DNA of 64,000 nt, taken from the NCBI GenBank assembly GCA_015655015.1, contig JAATFV010000038.1:1-64000 (forward strand), given 5' to 3'. Position numbers and translations under genes: made by a program. The notes under the pieces were generated by a model. It saw nothing but the letters and a program-made list of their open reading frames with translations, was not told the DNA's origin and did no database searches. Positions 1 through 8,766 of the stretch are shown here, in pieces. Source of the stretch: Chitinophagales bacterium. GTDB lineage: Bacteria > Bacteroidota > Bacteroidia > Chitinophagales > Chitinophagaceae. The first letter of the stretch is position 1. The number at the start of each line of letters is the position of its first letter.

Positions 1-1185
1 GGCAATGACAGCACAGCCGTTTCCATCAACGGCAGCCTGAACATCGACTCTGCTACCGTGGACTATGTTCCCTACCGGTTCCTGCTGACAGATGGCAACG
101 GAAAGATCCGGTTCCGCGACCAGGACCTGTTGATCGACCGCCTGGAAGGCCATGCCGGCAGCACTAAGATTACCTTAAAAGGGGTTGCCCAAAAACTCTT
201 TTCCCTTATGGATAAGGATCCGGGTAATGTCAGCATCAACTGGACCCTTACCACTCCCCGCCTTAATGTCGCCGATTTCACTTCCCTGGCAGGCAAGCCG
301 GTGCAGACAGCCCCTTCCAAAACAGACAAGAGTGCTGTCAGCCTTTTCGGCGGATCTGCTAACCGCCTGGACCGGCTTCTCAGCGACGGAACCATTCACT
401 TACAATTAGACGCCGCCGACCTCCTCTATAAAAACTTTTCAGGCGCCCACGCAAAGGCTGAACTATTATTCACCGGAAATGAGATCAGGCTAAATAATAT
501 GGAGGTCCAGCAGGGCGGCGGATCGCTGACGCTCAGCGGCGCCCTGCACCGTGCAGGTGATGGCGCCCCCAATCCCGTCAATTTACAATCCCATCTGGAA
601 CAGGTAGACCTGCCGGGGCTCTTTGCCTCCTTTTCCAATTTCGGTCAAAAAGCCCTTCTGGATAAGAACCTGAAAGGAAAGCTCTCGGCCGATGTCCATA
701 TGACCGGCCAATTGACGGACAAAGCGGTGTTGGCGCCAAACAGTCTGAAAGGCAACGTAACCTTCAGCATCAAAGGAGGACAGCTGCTGGACTTCGAACC
801 GATGGAAAAATTACAGGAGACCGTCCTGAAGAAAAGGGACTTCTCCGAGATCCATTTTGCAGAGCTGAAAAATCAGCTGGACCTGGATACCACCACGCTT
901 ACCATCCACCGGATGGAGATACAATCGACGGCCTTTACCCTGTTCGTGGAAGGAACCTATGATTGGAAGACCGGGACAGATATGAGCCTGCAGGTGCCTT
1001 TGAGCAACCTGAAAAACAAGGATCCGGATATAACTCCCACTAATAAAGGGACCGATAGCAAGACCGGGATCAGCCTTCGCCTCCGGGCGAAGACCCAGGA
1101 TGACGGCAAGCTGAAAATAAGCTGGGATCCTTTTAGGAAGGCCCTAAAGGCGGCACGGCCGCCGCGGCCGAAGGCCCATCATTAG
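1..1185 (+). CDS. AsmA-like protein, C-terminal part (5' end outside window)
   Basis: The reading frame is open from base 1, so this is the C-terminal ~394 residues of a longer protein. The residues alternate in short beta-strands typical of the AsmA/TamB-like superfamily, ending with the usual AsmA C-terminal block (around LKGNVTFSIKGG and the hydrophobic strands after it). Family members sit in the cell envelope with one N-terminal membrane helix and are linked to outer-membrane lipid or protein homeostasis. The last dozen residues (Arg/Pro-rich, ending KAHH) and the TAG stop are encoded by an intergenic palindromic element, so the original C-terminus was probably different. The superfamily call is by sequence character only; the exact subfamily is not clear. 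Confidence 0.72.
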   Translation, partial: GNDSTAVSINGSLNIDSATVDYVPYRFLLTDGNGKIRFRDQDLLIDRLEGHAGSTKITLKGVAQKLFSLMDKDPGNVSINWTLTTPRLNVADFTSLAGKPVQTAPSKTDKSAVSLFGGSANRLDRLLSDGTIHLQLDAADLLYKNFSGAHAKAELLFTGNEIRLNNMEVQQGGGSLTLSGALHRAGDGAPNPVNLQSHLEQVDLPGLFASFSNFGQKALLDKNLKGKLSADVHMTGQLTDKAVLAPNSLKGNVTFSIKGGQLLDFEPMEKLQETVLKKRDFSEIHFAELKNQLDLDTTTLTIHRMEIQSTAFTLFVEGTYDWKTGTDMSLQVPLSNLKNKDPDITPTNKGTDSKTGISLRLRAKTQDDGKLKISWDPFRKALKAARPPRPKAHH

Positions 1186-1222
1186 ACTCGAGTGCAGGGC
1201 AGATAATTCTGTCCTGCACTCG
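1150..1222. repeat. Palindromic element, copy A (reverse orientation)
   Basis: Contains a GC-rich short palindrome (GGCCGCCGCGGCC region), the shared word CATCATTAGAC at 1177-1187, and an inverted repeat with arms CGAGTGCAGG (1189-1198) and CCTGCACTCG (1213-1222). The stem continues inward through one G-T pair to a TAAT loop. It overlaps the end of the upstream gene and supplies its stop codon. Related copies lie near 8.6, 12.6, 17.4, 21.3 and 43.2 kb. It could act as a transcription terminator. Confidence 0.6.
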
Positions 1223-1311
1223 CTCGGCTTAACCCCAATGCATCGCAACAGGCCATAACGCTCATCACCGGAAATTCAATAACTTTACCTGCTTTTTGCA
1301 AATATCAATCT

Positions 1312-3351
1312 ATGTCATTTAATATCCATTCTCCTTATTCTCCCTCCGGGGATCAGCCGGAAGCCATCCGGCAATTGACGGAAAACATCCTGCAGGGCGA
1401 AAAATACAATACCCTGCTGGGTGTCACCGGTTCGGGAAAAACGTTTACGATCGCCAATGTGATCCAGAACGTACAAAGACCCACCCTGGTGCTCACGCAT
1501 AATAAAACGCTCGTAGCGCAGCTGTATGGGGAGTTCAAGGCTTTCTTCCCCGACAACGCCGTCGGCTATTTCGTTTCCTACTACGATTATTACCAGCCGG
1601 AAGCATATATGCCGGTAAGCAATACCTATATAGAAAAAGACCTTTCCATTAATGAAGAGCTGGAAAAGCTTCGCCTTCAGACAACGACCCAGCTGTTAAG
1701 CGGCAGAAGGGATATTATTGTAGTTGCTTCTGTCAGCTGTATCTATGGTATCGGTAATCCCGTTGAATTTGAAAATGGGATCGTACGTATTCAGAAAGGC
1801 CAGACGATCTCCCGGCAAGGTTTTTTACATGCCCTGGTCAACTCCCTGTACAAACGCAGCGAAGTAGAGTTCGGAAGAGCGAATTTCCGGGTGAAAGGAG
1901 ATACGGTAGATATCAATCTGCCCTATGTGGATTATGGATACCGGATCAGCTTCTTCGGGGATGAGATCGACGAAATAGAGAGCTTTGACGTGAACACAGG
2001 CAAAAGGATAGGGGTGCTGGAAGATGCGGCCATCTTTCCGGCCAATCTCTACCTGGCGCCGAAAGACATCATGCAGCAGGTGCTCTATGAGATCCAGGAT
2101 GAGCTGGCCGCTCAGGTCACGTACTTTAAGAATACAGGCAAGTATATCGAGGCCCAGCGCCTGAGCGAAAGAGTTAACTACGACGTAGAAATGATCCGGG
2201 AGCTGGGTTACTGCAATGGCGTTGAGAATTATTCCCGGTTCTTCGACAGGAGACACCCGGGCACCCGGCCATTCTGTCTGCTCGACTATTTCCCCAAAGA
2301 CTTCCTCACGGTGCTGGATGAAAGCCACCAGACCGTGCCGCAGATCAGCGGCATGTATGGAGGGGACCGGAGCCGTAAGCTCGTATTGGTCGATTATGGG
2401 TTCCGTCTGCCCAGCGCCCTGGATAACCGGCCGCTGAATTTTCATGAATTTGAATCCCTGACAGACCAGACCATTTTTGTCTCCGCCACTCCGGGTGATT
2501 ACGAGCTGGAAAAGACGGGCGGCATCGTCGTGGAACAGGTGGTGCGCCCCACGGGCCTGCTGGACCCGCCGATCGAAGTGCGTCCCAGCATCAACCAGAT
2601 CGATGACCTGCTGGATGAGATCGAAAAGACCGTTCAGAAAGGAGACCGGATCCTGGTCACAACCCTGACCAAACGAATGGCGGAGGAAATGGATAAGTAC
2701 CTCCATCGCATTAATATCAAATCCAAATACATTCATAGTGAAGTAGACACCCTGGAACGGGTGGAGATCCTTCGCCAGTTACGCCTGGGAGAAATAGATG
2801 TACTGGTGGGCGTCAACCTGTTAAGGGAAGGGCTGGACCTTCCGGAGGTCTCGCTGGTAGCGATCCTGGATGCGGACAAAGAAGGCTTTTTGCGGAATGA
2901 AAAATCCCTGACCCAGACAGCAGGCCGGGCTGCCCGTAATGTGGACGGATTCGTGATCTTTTATGCCGATAAGATAACGGAAAGCATGCAAAGGACGATG
3001 GATGAGACCCTTCGCCGCCGCGATAAACAGATCGCCTATAATCTTAAACACGGCATTACCCCCCGGACGATCATAAAATCAAAAGAGCAGGTCTTTGCGC
3101 AGACTTCTGTATTGGACATTAAAGGTTATAATCCGGGAGATCCCTATGCCGTCGCCCCCGATGAGGACCTGGTCACCCTGGCTGCCGAAGACCAGGAAGT
3201 TTATCAGACCATCCCGCAAATGGAAAAAGCCATCACAAAGACCAAAAAAGAAATGGAAAAAGCGGCCCGGGACCTGGATTTTATGGAGGCCGCCCGACTG
3301 CGGGATCAAATGTTCGACCTGCAAAAGAAACTGGTAGAAATGAAGGGGTAA
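1312..3351 (+). CDS. uvrB: UvrABC excinuclease subunit B
   Basis: UvrB is the damage-verifying helicase-like subunit of nucleotide excision repair; it is loaded by UvrA and recruits UvrC. The 679-residue length is normal for the family. Visible motifs are Walker A GVTGSGKT (residues 37-44), the beta-hairpin that threads DNA (YYDYYQPEAY, about 91-100), the DESH Walker B box, helicase motif VI (QTAGRAARN), and the C-terminal UVR/UvrC-binding coiled coil (about 636-671, MEKAITKTKKEMEKAARD). The ATG at 1312 gives the canonical N-terminus. It stands alone, with no uvrA or uvrC near. Part of its 3' end is duplicated about 500 bp downstream (3720-3803). Confidence 0.97.
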   Translation: MSFNIHSPYSPSGDQPEAIRQLTENILQGEKYNTLLGVTGSGKTFTIANVIQNVQRPTLVLTHNKTLVAQLYGEFKAFFPDNAVGYFVSYYDYYQPEAYMPVSNTYIEKDLSINEELEKLRLQTTTQLLSGRRDIIVVASVSCIYGIGNPVEFENGIVRIQKGQTISRQGFLHALVNSLYKRSEVEFGRANFRVKGDTVDINLPYVDYGYRISFFGDEIDEIESFDVNTGKRIGVLEDAAIFPANLYLAPKDIMQQVLYEIQDELAAQVTYFKNTGKYIEAQRLSERVNYDVEMIRELGYCNGVENYSRFFDRRHPGTRPFCLLDYFPKDFLTVLDESHQTVPQISGMYGGDRSRKLVLVDYGFRLPSALDNRPLNFHEFESLTDQTIFVSATPGDYELEKTGGIVVEQVVRPTGLLDPPIEVRPSINQIDDLLDEIEKTVQKGDRILVTTLTKRMAEEMDKYLHRINIKSKYIHSEVDTLERVEILRQLRLGEIDVLVGVNLLREGLDLPEVSLVAILDADKEGFLRNEKSLTQTAGRAARNVDGFVIFYADKITESMQRTMDETLRRRDKQIAYNLKHGITPRTIIKSKEQVFAQTSVLDIKGYNPGDPYAVAPDEDLVTLAAEDQEVYQTIPQMEKAITKTKKEMEKAARDLDFMEAARLRDQMFDLQKKLVEMKG

Positions 3352-3543
3352 GTCGTCCCGCCAGATTACAGGACAACTGTGAGGTTACAGTCTAACTGCG
3401 AGAGCCCGTTTTTCTCCATATAAGTGCCCGTTTTGCTAAGTGGAAAGAACTAGTTTTGAAAGGAGAGGAGGTTCTCAATACTTAATGGACGCCGGGAACC
3501 GTTAAGTTTGCATATATAATCCAATACTCTTAAAAAACTTTAT

Positions 3544-3803
3544 ATGAAAACCTCTTACCTCAAATCATTCCATCCATTCATTTTTATCCTGCTCGTTGCG
3601 GTAGTCCAGCTGGACCTTTTTATCCAGACCCTGTTCATGGGACGCCGGGCAAAAGTAAGGTTCATGCACCGGACGCTGTTGCTGCATACCCGGTCGCGAC
3701 GGTCATAAATCCGGCGGCCAAAGACCAGGAAGTCTGCCAGAGCATCCCCCAACTGGAAAAAACCATTACAAAAACCAAAAAAAATACAGAAAGGACGAAT
3801 TAA
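3544..3803 (+). pseudogene. Small secreted-protein gene with a frameshift; tail resembles the UvrB C-terminus
   Basis: An ATG at 3544 begins a signal-peptide-like segment (MKTSYLKSFHPFIFILLVA) that stops at 3708 in its own frame. In the +2 frame, from about 3603 to a TAA at 3801-3803, a second stretch reads as a plausible mature peptide (SPAGPFYPDPVHGTPGK, then about 48 residues). A single indel near 3598-3606 would join them into a protein of about 86 residues. The last 27 residues (KDQEVCQSIPQLEKTITKTK and on) closely match the UvrB segment encoded at 3188-3260. The rest of 3352-3952 shows no other gene. That it is broken is inferred from the two-frame structure; no function is known. Confidence 0.45.
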
Positions 3804-3958
3804 CTGGCTTTCGTCAGGGAACCACTGTTTCACCAGTCATTATGTTTCTTACTTACATGCTTTTTTTGCGTAATTTTGACTATGAAATCGTCAAAGTTAG
3901 ATATATATTTGATTTTTAAAGACTTAGGCTTGACTTAACACCTTAAATTGTTGTGCTA

Positions 3959-4747
3959 ATGAACTCAAATGAAACTGACATTTTGGAGTTAAAATTTGAG
4001 GGCGACGGCATAAATCCCGGCAAGGTAAAACCTCATGAAATTGCAGAACTAATTGTAAGTTTTGAAAAGGCTTTATTGTCTACTATTAAGCAAAATAACC
4101 CGGAAATAGATTCTGAAAGCCTTTTATTTACGTTTCAGGAAGTAAAAAATGAAAGTATCGGATTAAGATTCTCTCCAATTATTCAAGATATCGTTAAAAG
4201 CGTGGTGTTAGCAGGATTTCTAAGCATATCTAACAGTTTCAAAGAGGGCGATTTTTCACACCTACCCAGTACTGCGATTGCCAATCTTAAAACAATTACC
4301 AAATTCTCAAAAAAATACAAGTGCCACGGCTCATTTAAACATAATGATGAAGTAGTATCTTCTTTTACGCCGCATACTGAAATCTCAACTGATAAAGTTA
4401 AGTGGATAAAGCAGGAAACCACTATTTATGGAAAGCTGGTGGATATAGGCGGAGAAAATCCTAATGTTCATATCAAAATTTCAGATGATCAAACATTAAT
4501 TTTTAAAACTTCTGAGGCCAATGCCAAAAGTCTTGCTCCCAAGTTGTATGAAAAGGTAGCTGTAAAGGGAATTGCTAAATTTAATCCCACGACTCTTGAA
4601 ATTGTCGAATTTAAATTAACAGATATATCAGCTTATTCTCCGGGAAAAACCTTTTCAGCAATTCAAAAATTAAGGAATATTACCAGTGGATTTTGGGACA
4701 ATTTTAATACAAATGACGAAATAAATAATCAACTACTAAGAGACTAA
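3959..4747 (+). CDS. Unknown protein paired with a PIN nuclease
   Basis: I do not recognise this 262-residue protein. The start could be GTG 3953 or ATG 3959; ATG is preferred, and a TATATTTG box at 3904-3911 could serve as the -7 element. The N-terminal half is helical with one hydrophobic segment (DIVKSVVLAGFLSIS, about 80-95). The C-terminal half, from WIKQETTIYGKLVDIGG onward, has the strand and glycine pattern of a small OB-like barrel (about residues 148-225). It ends 6 bp before a PIN-domain gene, so the two form an operon. Base composition is clearly more AT-rich than uvrB and polA on either side, a sign of transfer. It may be the partner or antitoxin of the PIN protein, but no known antitoxin DNA-binding motif is visible. 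Confidence 0.6.
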   Translation: MNSNETDILELKFEGDGINPGKVKPHEIAELIVSFEKALLSTIKQNNPEIDSESLLFTFQEVKNESIGLRFSPIIQDIVKSVVLAGFLSISNSFKEGDFSHLPSTAIANLKTITKFSKKYKCHGSFKHNDEVVSSFTPHTEISTDKVKWIKQETTIYGKLVDIGGENPNVHIKISDDQTLIFKTSEANAKSLAPKLYEKVAVKGIAKFNPTTLEIVEFKLTDISAYSPGKTFSAIQKLRNITSGFWDNFNTNDEINNQLLRD

Positions 4748-4753
4748 AGTTCT

Positions 4754-5236
4754 ATGATTGTTTGCATTGATTCAATGGTAATTGTTTGGGGGATTAAGAA
4801 ATCTCCGTCTCCTGGTCAAGAATCAATGATTGCAAAAGCCGAATATTTTTTCCAGTGGGCAGATGAACACCAGTATGAAATTATAATTCCTACAGTCGTA
4901 ATAGCTGAAGTTCTGGCTCCTGAACCACCTGATATAAGAGAACAATATTTGCAGATATTGGATGAATCCTTTCTAATTAGAAACTTCGATGTAAGAGCCG
5001 CCCTAAAGTATGCAGAAATATTGCATAATAGATTTGAGGAAGTTAAAGCTATAGCAAAAGAAGAAAACGTTACAAGACAACGCATGAAAATAGATCATAC
5101 TATAATTGCAACTGCTCTGGTAAATGATGCAAAATGCATCTATAGCTATGATCGTCCATTAAAAAAGTTTGCTGCTGGGATTATTGACGTTAAAGAGTTT
5201 CCGACTGCCCCTGCTAAACCCAACCTTTTGTTTTAA
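4754..5236 (+). CDS. PIN-domain ribonuclease-like protein
   Basis: This 160-residue protein has the four acidic residues of the PIN fold: D6 (CIDSMV), E52 (VIAEVL), D114 (MKIDHTIIATAL) and D133 (YSYDRPLKKF). PIN proteins are metal-dependent RNases, often VapC-type toxins that cut tRNA or rRNA. It is longer than a typical VapC (about 130 residues), and its upstream partner is not a standard small antitoxin, so a conventional VapBC pair is uncertain. It lies 6 bp downstream of the unknown gene in an AT-rich island. The following 5237-5484 holds no gene; a TACTTTTG box at 5324-5331 may belong to the polA promoter. Confidence 0.85.
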   Translation: MIVCIDSMVIVWGIKKSPSPGQESMIAKAEYFFQWADEHQYEIIIPTVVIAEVLAPEPPDIREQYLQILDESFLIRNFDVRAALKYAEILHNRFEEVKAIAKEENVTRQRMKIDHTIIATALVNDAKCIYSYDRPLKKFAAGIIDVKEFPTAPAKPNLLF

Positions 5237-5484
5237 TTGCAATATTTCATCCCCTTAGGCCATAAAGACGGTTCTTTGGGTCCACTTTTTTCGCGTCAAA
5301 CGAGATCATTTTCAGTTGCACGATACTTTTGTACGACATCCCTTTACGACCATTTTTCACCTGGCGGCAAATTGTAGTCAGCTGATTGATTTTGTTTGTG
5401 TGATTCGGGAAATTTTTCTTAAAAAACTAAAAATATTAGCGGGAACACACGAACGCTCCTCAGGGATATTCCCTAATTTCGTGT

Positions 5485-8457
5485 ATGGAGAAAAAACTAT
5501 TCCTGTTGGATGCCATGGCGCTGATCTTCCGCGCCTACTACGCATTGATCAACAGTCCCCGTATTACCACAAAAGGCCGCAACACCAATGCGCAATTTGG
5601 CTTCACCAATACCCTGGTCGACCTGATCAATAATCAGCATCCCTCCCATATGGCAGTCTGTTTTGACACCCATGCCCCCACGGAGCGTCATACCGACTTT
5701 GCCGAATACAAAGCCAACCGGCAGGAAACGCCGGAGGATATCCTCAGTGCCGTCGACGACATCAAAGCCATTATAAAGGGCTTCAATATCCCCTGCGTGG
5801 AGCTGGACGGTTTCGAAGCAGATGATGTGATCGGAACTCTGAGCCAGCAGGCCGCCGCCGCCGGGTACGAAGTATACATGGTCACCCCCGACAAAGACTA
5901 TGGTCAGCTGGTATCGGATAGGATAAAGATCTACAAGCCCCCCTACCAGGGAGGCATCGCCGAGATCATGGGGCCAAAGGAAGTCTGCGAAAAATGGAAT
6001 ATCAAAGAGGTCTCACAGGTAATCGATATCCTGGGATTGATGGGGGACGCCGTAGATAACATTCCCGGCATCAAAGGAGTAGGCGAAAAGACAGCGGCAA
6101 AATTACTGGCCGAATACACTACGCTCGAAAATGTAATCGCCAGTGCGGATACGATAAAAGGCGCTTTGGGAGAAAAGATAAGGGCCGGCAAAGAGCTGGC
6201 CATCATGAGCAAAAAGCTGGCTACGATCATCACCGCGGTGCCTGTCAGCTTCCATGAAGAGGATTTCAGGTTGAAAGACTGGAACAGGCCGGCCCTGATG
6301 GAGGTCTTCAACATGCTGGAATTCAAAACCGTTGCCAAAAGGATCCTGGGAGAAGACGGCTCGGGCGCAACATCGGAACCGGTGCAAAAAGATCTTTTCG
6401 GGAACCCCGTAGACCAGCCTAAGACGAACCGGAAAGCCCAGGGATCAGGAGCCCAGGGATCAGCCGGGCCGCAAAGCACAAACGGATCCCAAGGCACAGC
6501 CGGATCGCAGAACAGCCTTGAAAAGGCGGAGACGGCCGCTTCCAGACTGGCAGCCTCCGCGGAAGAAGGGTTCGCAGGAGCCGAAGAAGGTTCGGAAACC
6601 GGGGGATCGGAAACCGTACCCGGCGGCCTTCATGCCGATAAAAATATAAAAAATGCTCCCCATACCTACCTCGCGGCAGCAGATGAGCAGGCCATCACCG
6701 AACTGGTGAAAACACTCTCCGGACAAAAAGAGATCTGCTTCGATACGGAGACCACAGGCATCGACGCCAATAATGTCGAATTGGTCGGTATGAGCTTTTC
6801 CTATCAGCCGGGGGAAGCCTGGTATATCCCCTGCCCTGCGGACCAGGAGGCGACCAAAAAGATCCTGCAGGCTTTTATCCCCCTTTTCGACCAGCCAGAG
6901 ATTGTCTGGATCGGCCAGAACCTCAAATATGACCTGCTCGTGCTGAAATGGTACGGAGTGGAGCTCAAGGGGTCTCTCTTTGATACCATGCTGGCCCATT
7001 ATGTCATCGAGCCGGAAGGCAAACGCAGCATGGACATGCTCAGCGCCCAGTACTTAGGATACGAGCCCGTTCCCATCGAAGACCTGATCGGCAAAAAAGG
7101 GAAAGGCCAGGGCAATATGCGGGATGTAGCGCTGGAAAAGATAAAAGACTACGCAGCGGAAGACGCCGATATCACCCTGCAGCTGAAGCAGGTTTTCCTC
7201 CCTTTGCTCAAGACAAAATCTGTGGAAAAAGTCTTTTACGAAGTAGAGAACCCCCTCGTAAAGGTGCTGACTGCTATGGAATTCGAAGGAATACAGGTAG
7301 ACATGGACTTCCTGCAGGTATACTCCAAAGAGCTGGAAAAAGACGCCCGGGATGCCGAAGAGAAGGTATATACCCAAGCAGGAGAACGATTCAACCTGGC
7401 TTCCCCTAAACAATTAGGAGAGGTTTTATTCGAAAAACTAAAGCTTGACCCCAAAGCAAAAAAGACAAAGACCGGCCAATATGCCACCGGGGAAGATGTA
7501 TTGCTGAAACTGGCCAATAAGAGCCAGATCGTGGATGACATACTCACTTTCCGTGAATTGACAAAGCTAAAGTCAACGTATGTGGACGCTTTGCCATTGA
7601 TGAGAAACCCCAAAACAGGCCGGGTGCATACCAGCTATGCCCAGGCTGTCGCGGTCACCGGCCGGTTAAGCTCCAATAACCCGAACCTGCAGAACATCCC
7701 TATCCGTACCGAACGGGGAAGGGAGATCCGGAAAGCCTTTATTCCCCGGAATGAGGACTTTCTGCTGTTATCGGCAGATTATTCGCAGATCGAATTACGT
7801 ATCGTAGCCGCCATCAGCGGTGACCCGAATATGTGCGCTGCTTTTAAGGAAGGAAAGGACATCCATGCCGCCACCGCTGCAAAAGTTTTCGGCGTGGAAG
7901 AGAAAGAGGTGACAAAAGAAATGCGGTACAAAGCGAAAAGCGTCAACTTCGGTATTATCTATGGACAGGGGGCTTTCGGGCTGGCGGACAACCTCGCCAT
8001 CAGCCGGGCGGAAGCCAAAGAAATTATCGACAACTATAAAACGCAGTTCCCCAACATCCAGAAATATATGGATGATACGATCAATTTCGCCAGGGAACAC
8101 GGATATGTCGAAACTTTAATGGGTCGCAAACGTTGGTTGAAAGACATCAATTCCGCCAACTTCACGATCCGGGGTTTTGCAGAAAGGAATGCCATTAATT
8201 CCCCCATACAGGGTACCGCTGCCGACATGATCAAGCTGGCCATGATCCGGATCGACGAAGAGTTCAGGCAGCACGGACTGCGGTCAAAGATGCTTTTGCA
8301 GGTACATGACGAACTGGTTTTTGATGCCTATAAAGCTGAGTTAGATATAATTAAACCGATAATAATGCGTTGTATGCAGACAGCTTTACCATTGCCCAAT
8401 GAGGTCCCTGCCAATGCGGAAGTAGGGTCCGGGGTTAACTGGCTGGAAGCACATTGA
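5485..8457 (+). CDS. polA: DNA polymerase I
   Basis: At 990 residues it carries all three activities of Pol I, used for primer removal and repair synthesis. Domain order: N-terminal 5'-3' exonuclease with helix-hairpin-helix (about 1-290, LLDAMALIFRAYYAL to GVGEKTAAKLL); a long low-complexity linker (about 293-390, rich in Gly, Ser, Gln, Ala); a 3'-5' exonuclease with intact DTETTG (D420, E422), NLKYD and YAAEDAD motifs; and the polymerase domain with motif A ADYSQIELR (D765), motif B KSVNFGIIYGQG and motif C QVHDEL (D942, E943). Proofreading should be active, unlike in many other bacterial Pol I enzymes. The linker is unusually long and repeat-like (GSAGPQSTNGSQGTAGSQ). Confidence 0.97.
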   Translation: MEKKLFLLDAMALIFRAYYALINSPRITTKGRNTNAQFGFTNTLVDLINNQHPSHMAVCFDTHAPTERHTDFAEYKANRQETPEDILSAVDDIKAIIKGFNIPCVELDGFEADDVIGTLSQQAAAAGYEVYMVTPDKDYGQLVSDRIKIYKPPYQGGIAEIMGPKEVCEKWNIKEVSQVIDILGLMGDAVDNIPGIKGVGEKTAAKLLAEYTTLENVIASADTIKGALGEKIRAGKELAIMSKKLATIITAVPVSFHEEDFRLKDWNRPALMEVFNMLEFKTVAKRILGEDGSGATSEPVQKDLFGNPVDQPKTNRKAQGSGAQGSAGPQSTNGSQGTAGSQNSLEKAETAASRLAASAEEGFAGAEEGSETGGSETVPGGLHADKNIKNAPHTYLAAADEQAITELVKTLSGQKEICFDTETTGIDANNVELVGMSFSYQPGEAWYIPCPADQEATKKILQAFIPLFDQPEIVWIGQNLKYDLLVLKWYGVELKGSLFDTMLAHYVIEPEGKRSMDMLSAQYLGYEPVPIEDLIGKKGKGQGNMRDVALEKIKDYAAEDADITLQLKQVFLPLLKTKSVEKVFYEVENPLVKVLTAMEFEGIQVDMDFLQVYSKELEKDARDAEEKVYTQAGERFNLASPKQLGEVLFEKLKLDPKAKKTKTGQYATGEDVLLKLANKSQIVDDILTFRELTKLKSTYVDALPLMRNPKTGRVHTSYAQAVAVTGRLSSNNPNLQNIPIRTERGREIRKAFIPRNEDFLLLSADYSQIELRIVAAISGDPNMCAAFKEGKDIHAATAAKVFGVEEKEVTKEMRYKAKSVNFGIIYGQGAFGLADNLAISRAEAKEIIDNYKTQFPNIQKYMDDTINFAREHGYVETLMGRKRWLKDINSANFTIRGFAERNAINSPIQGTAADMIKLAMIRIDEEFRQHGLRSKMLLQVHDELVFDAYKAELDIIKPIIMRCMQTALPLPNEVPANAEVGSGVNWLEAH

Positions 8458-8608
8458 CGGGATGCCCTGGCTGGATACGAAGAATTCGGCCAGTTCGGTC
8501 AGGCGGACTCGTTCGAATTTTAACATATTCTTTGTAAATGGAAACAAAACTTTTGAGCATGGAAAAAGTCATACTTACGCGGATTTAGCCACGGATGAAG
8601 GGTTTAGC

Positions 8609-8740
8609 GATTCGAGTACAGATGATCTGTACTCGAATCTAGTCTAATGATGGCAGAACTTTGGCAAAGCGTCGTTCCTCGCTTCGCCTCGTTCGCAACC
8701 TTCGCTAGGCTCGGTTGGGGCAAACGCCCGTGGCGTTTTT
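8609..8740. repeat. Palindromic element, copy B
   Basis: Begins with a perfect inverted repeat, 15-bp arms GATTCGAGTACAGAT at 8609-8623 and its complement at 8625-8639, one base apart. The core follows from 8642: GTCTAATGATGGCAGAACTT, an AAGCG/CGCTT stem, and AACC/GGTT arms. It ends in the hairpin AAACGCC-cgt-GGCGTTT (8722-8738) plus two more T, which looks like a terminator for polA or for read-through transcripts. Upstream, 8458-8608 contains only a 16-codon ORF (METKLLSMEKVILTRI from 8538) that may be a remnant. Confidence 0.7.
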
Positions 8741-8766
8741 AGTTGTAAACGATAAACACACAATAT

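Noticed and set aside
1825..2736. 303-codon frame antisense to uvrB
   Set aside because: Mirror of a strongly conserved gene; no start signals and no recognisable protein family.
8462..8647. 61-codon plus-strand frame after polA
   Set aside because: Its second half is the long palindrome of element B and its stop lies in the core word; no coding features.
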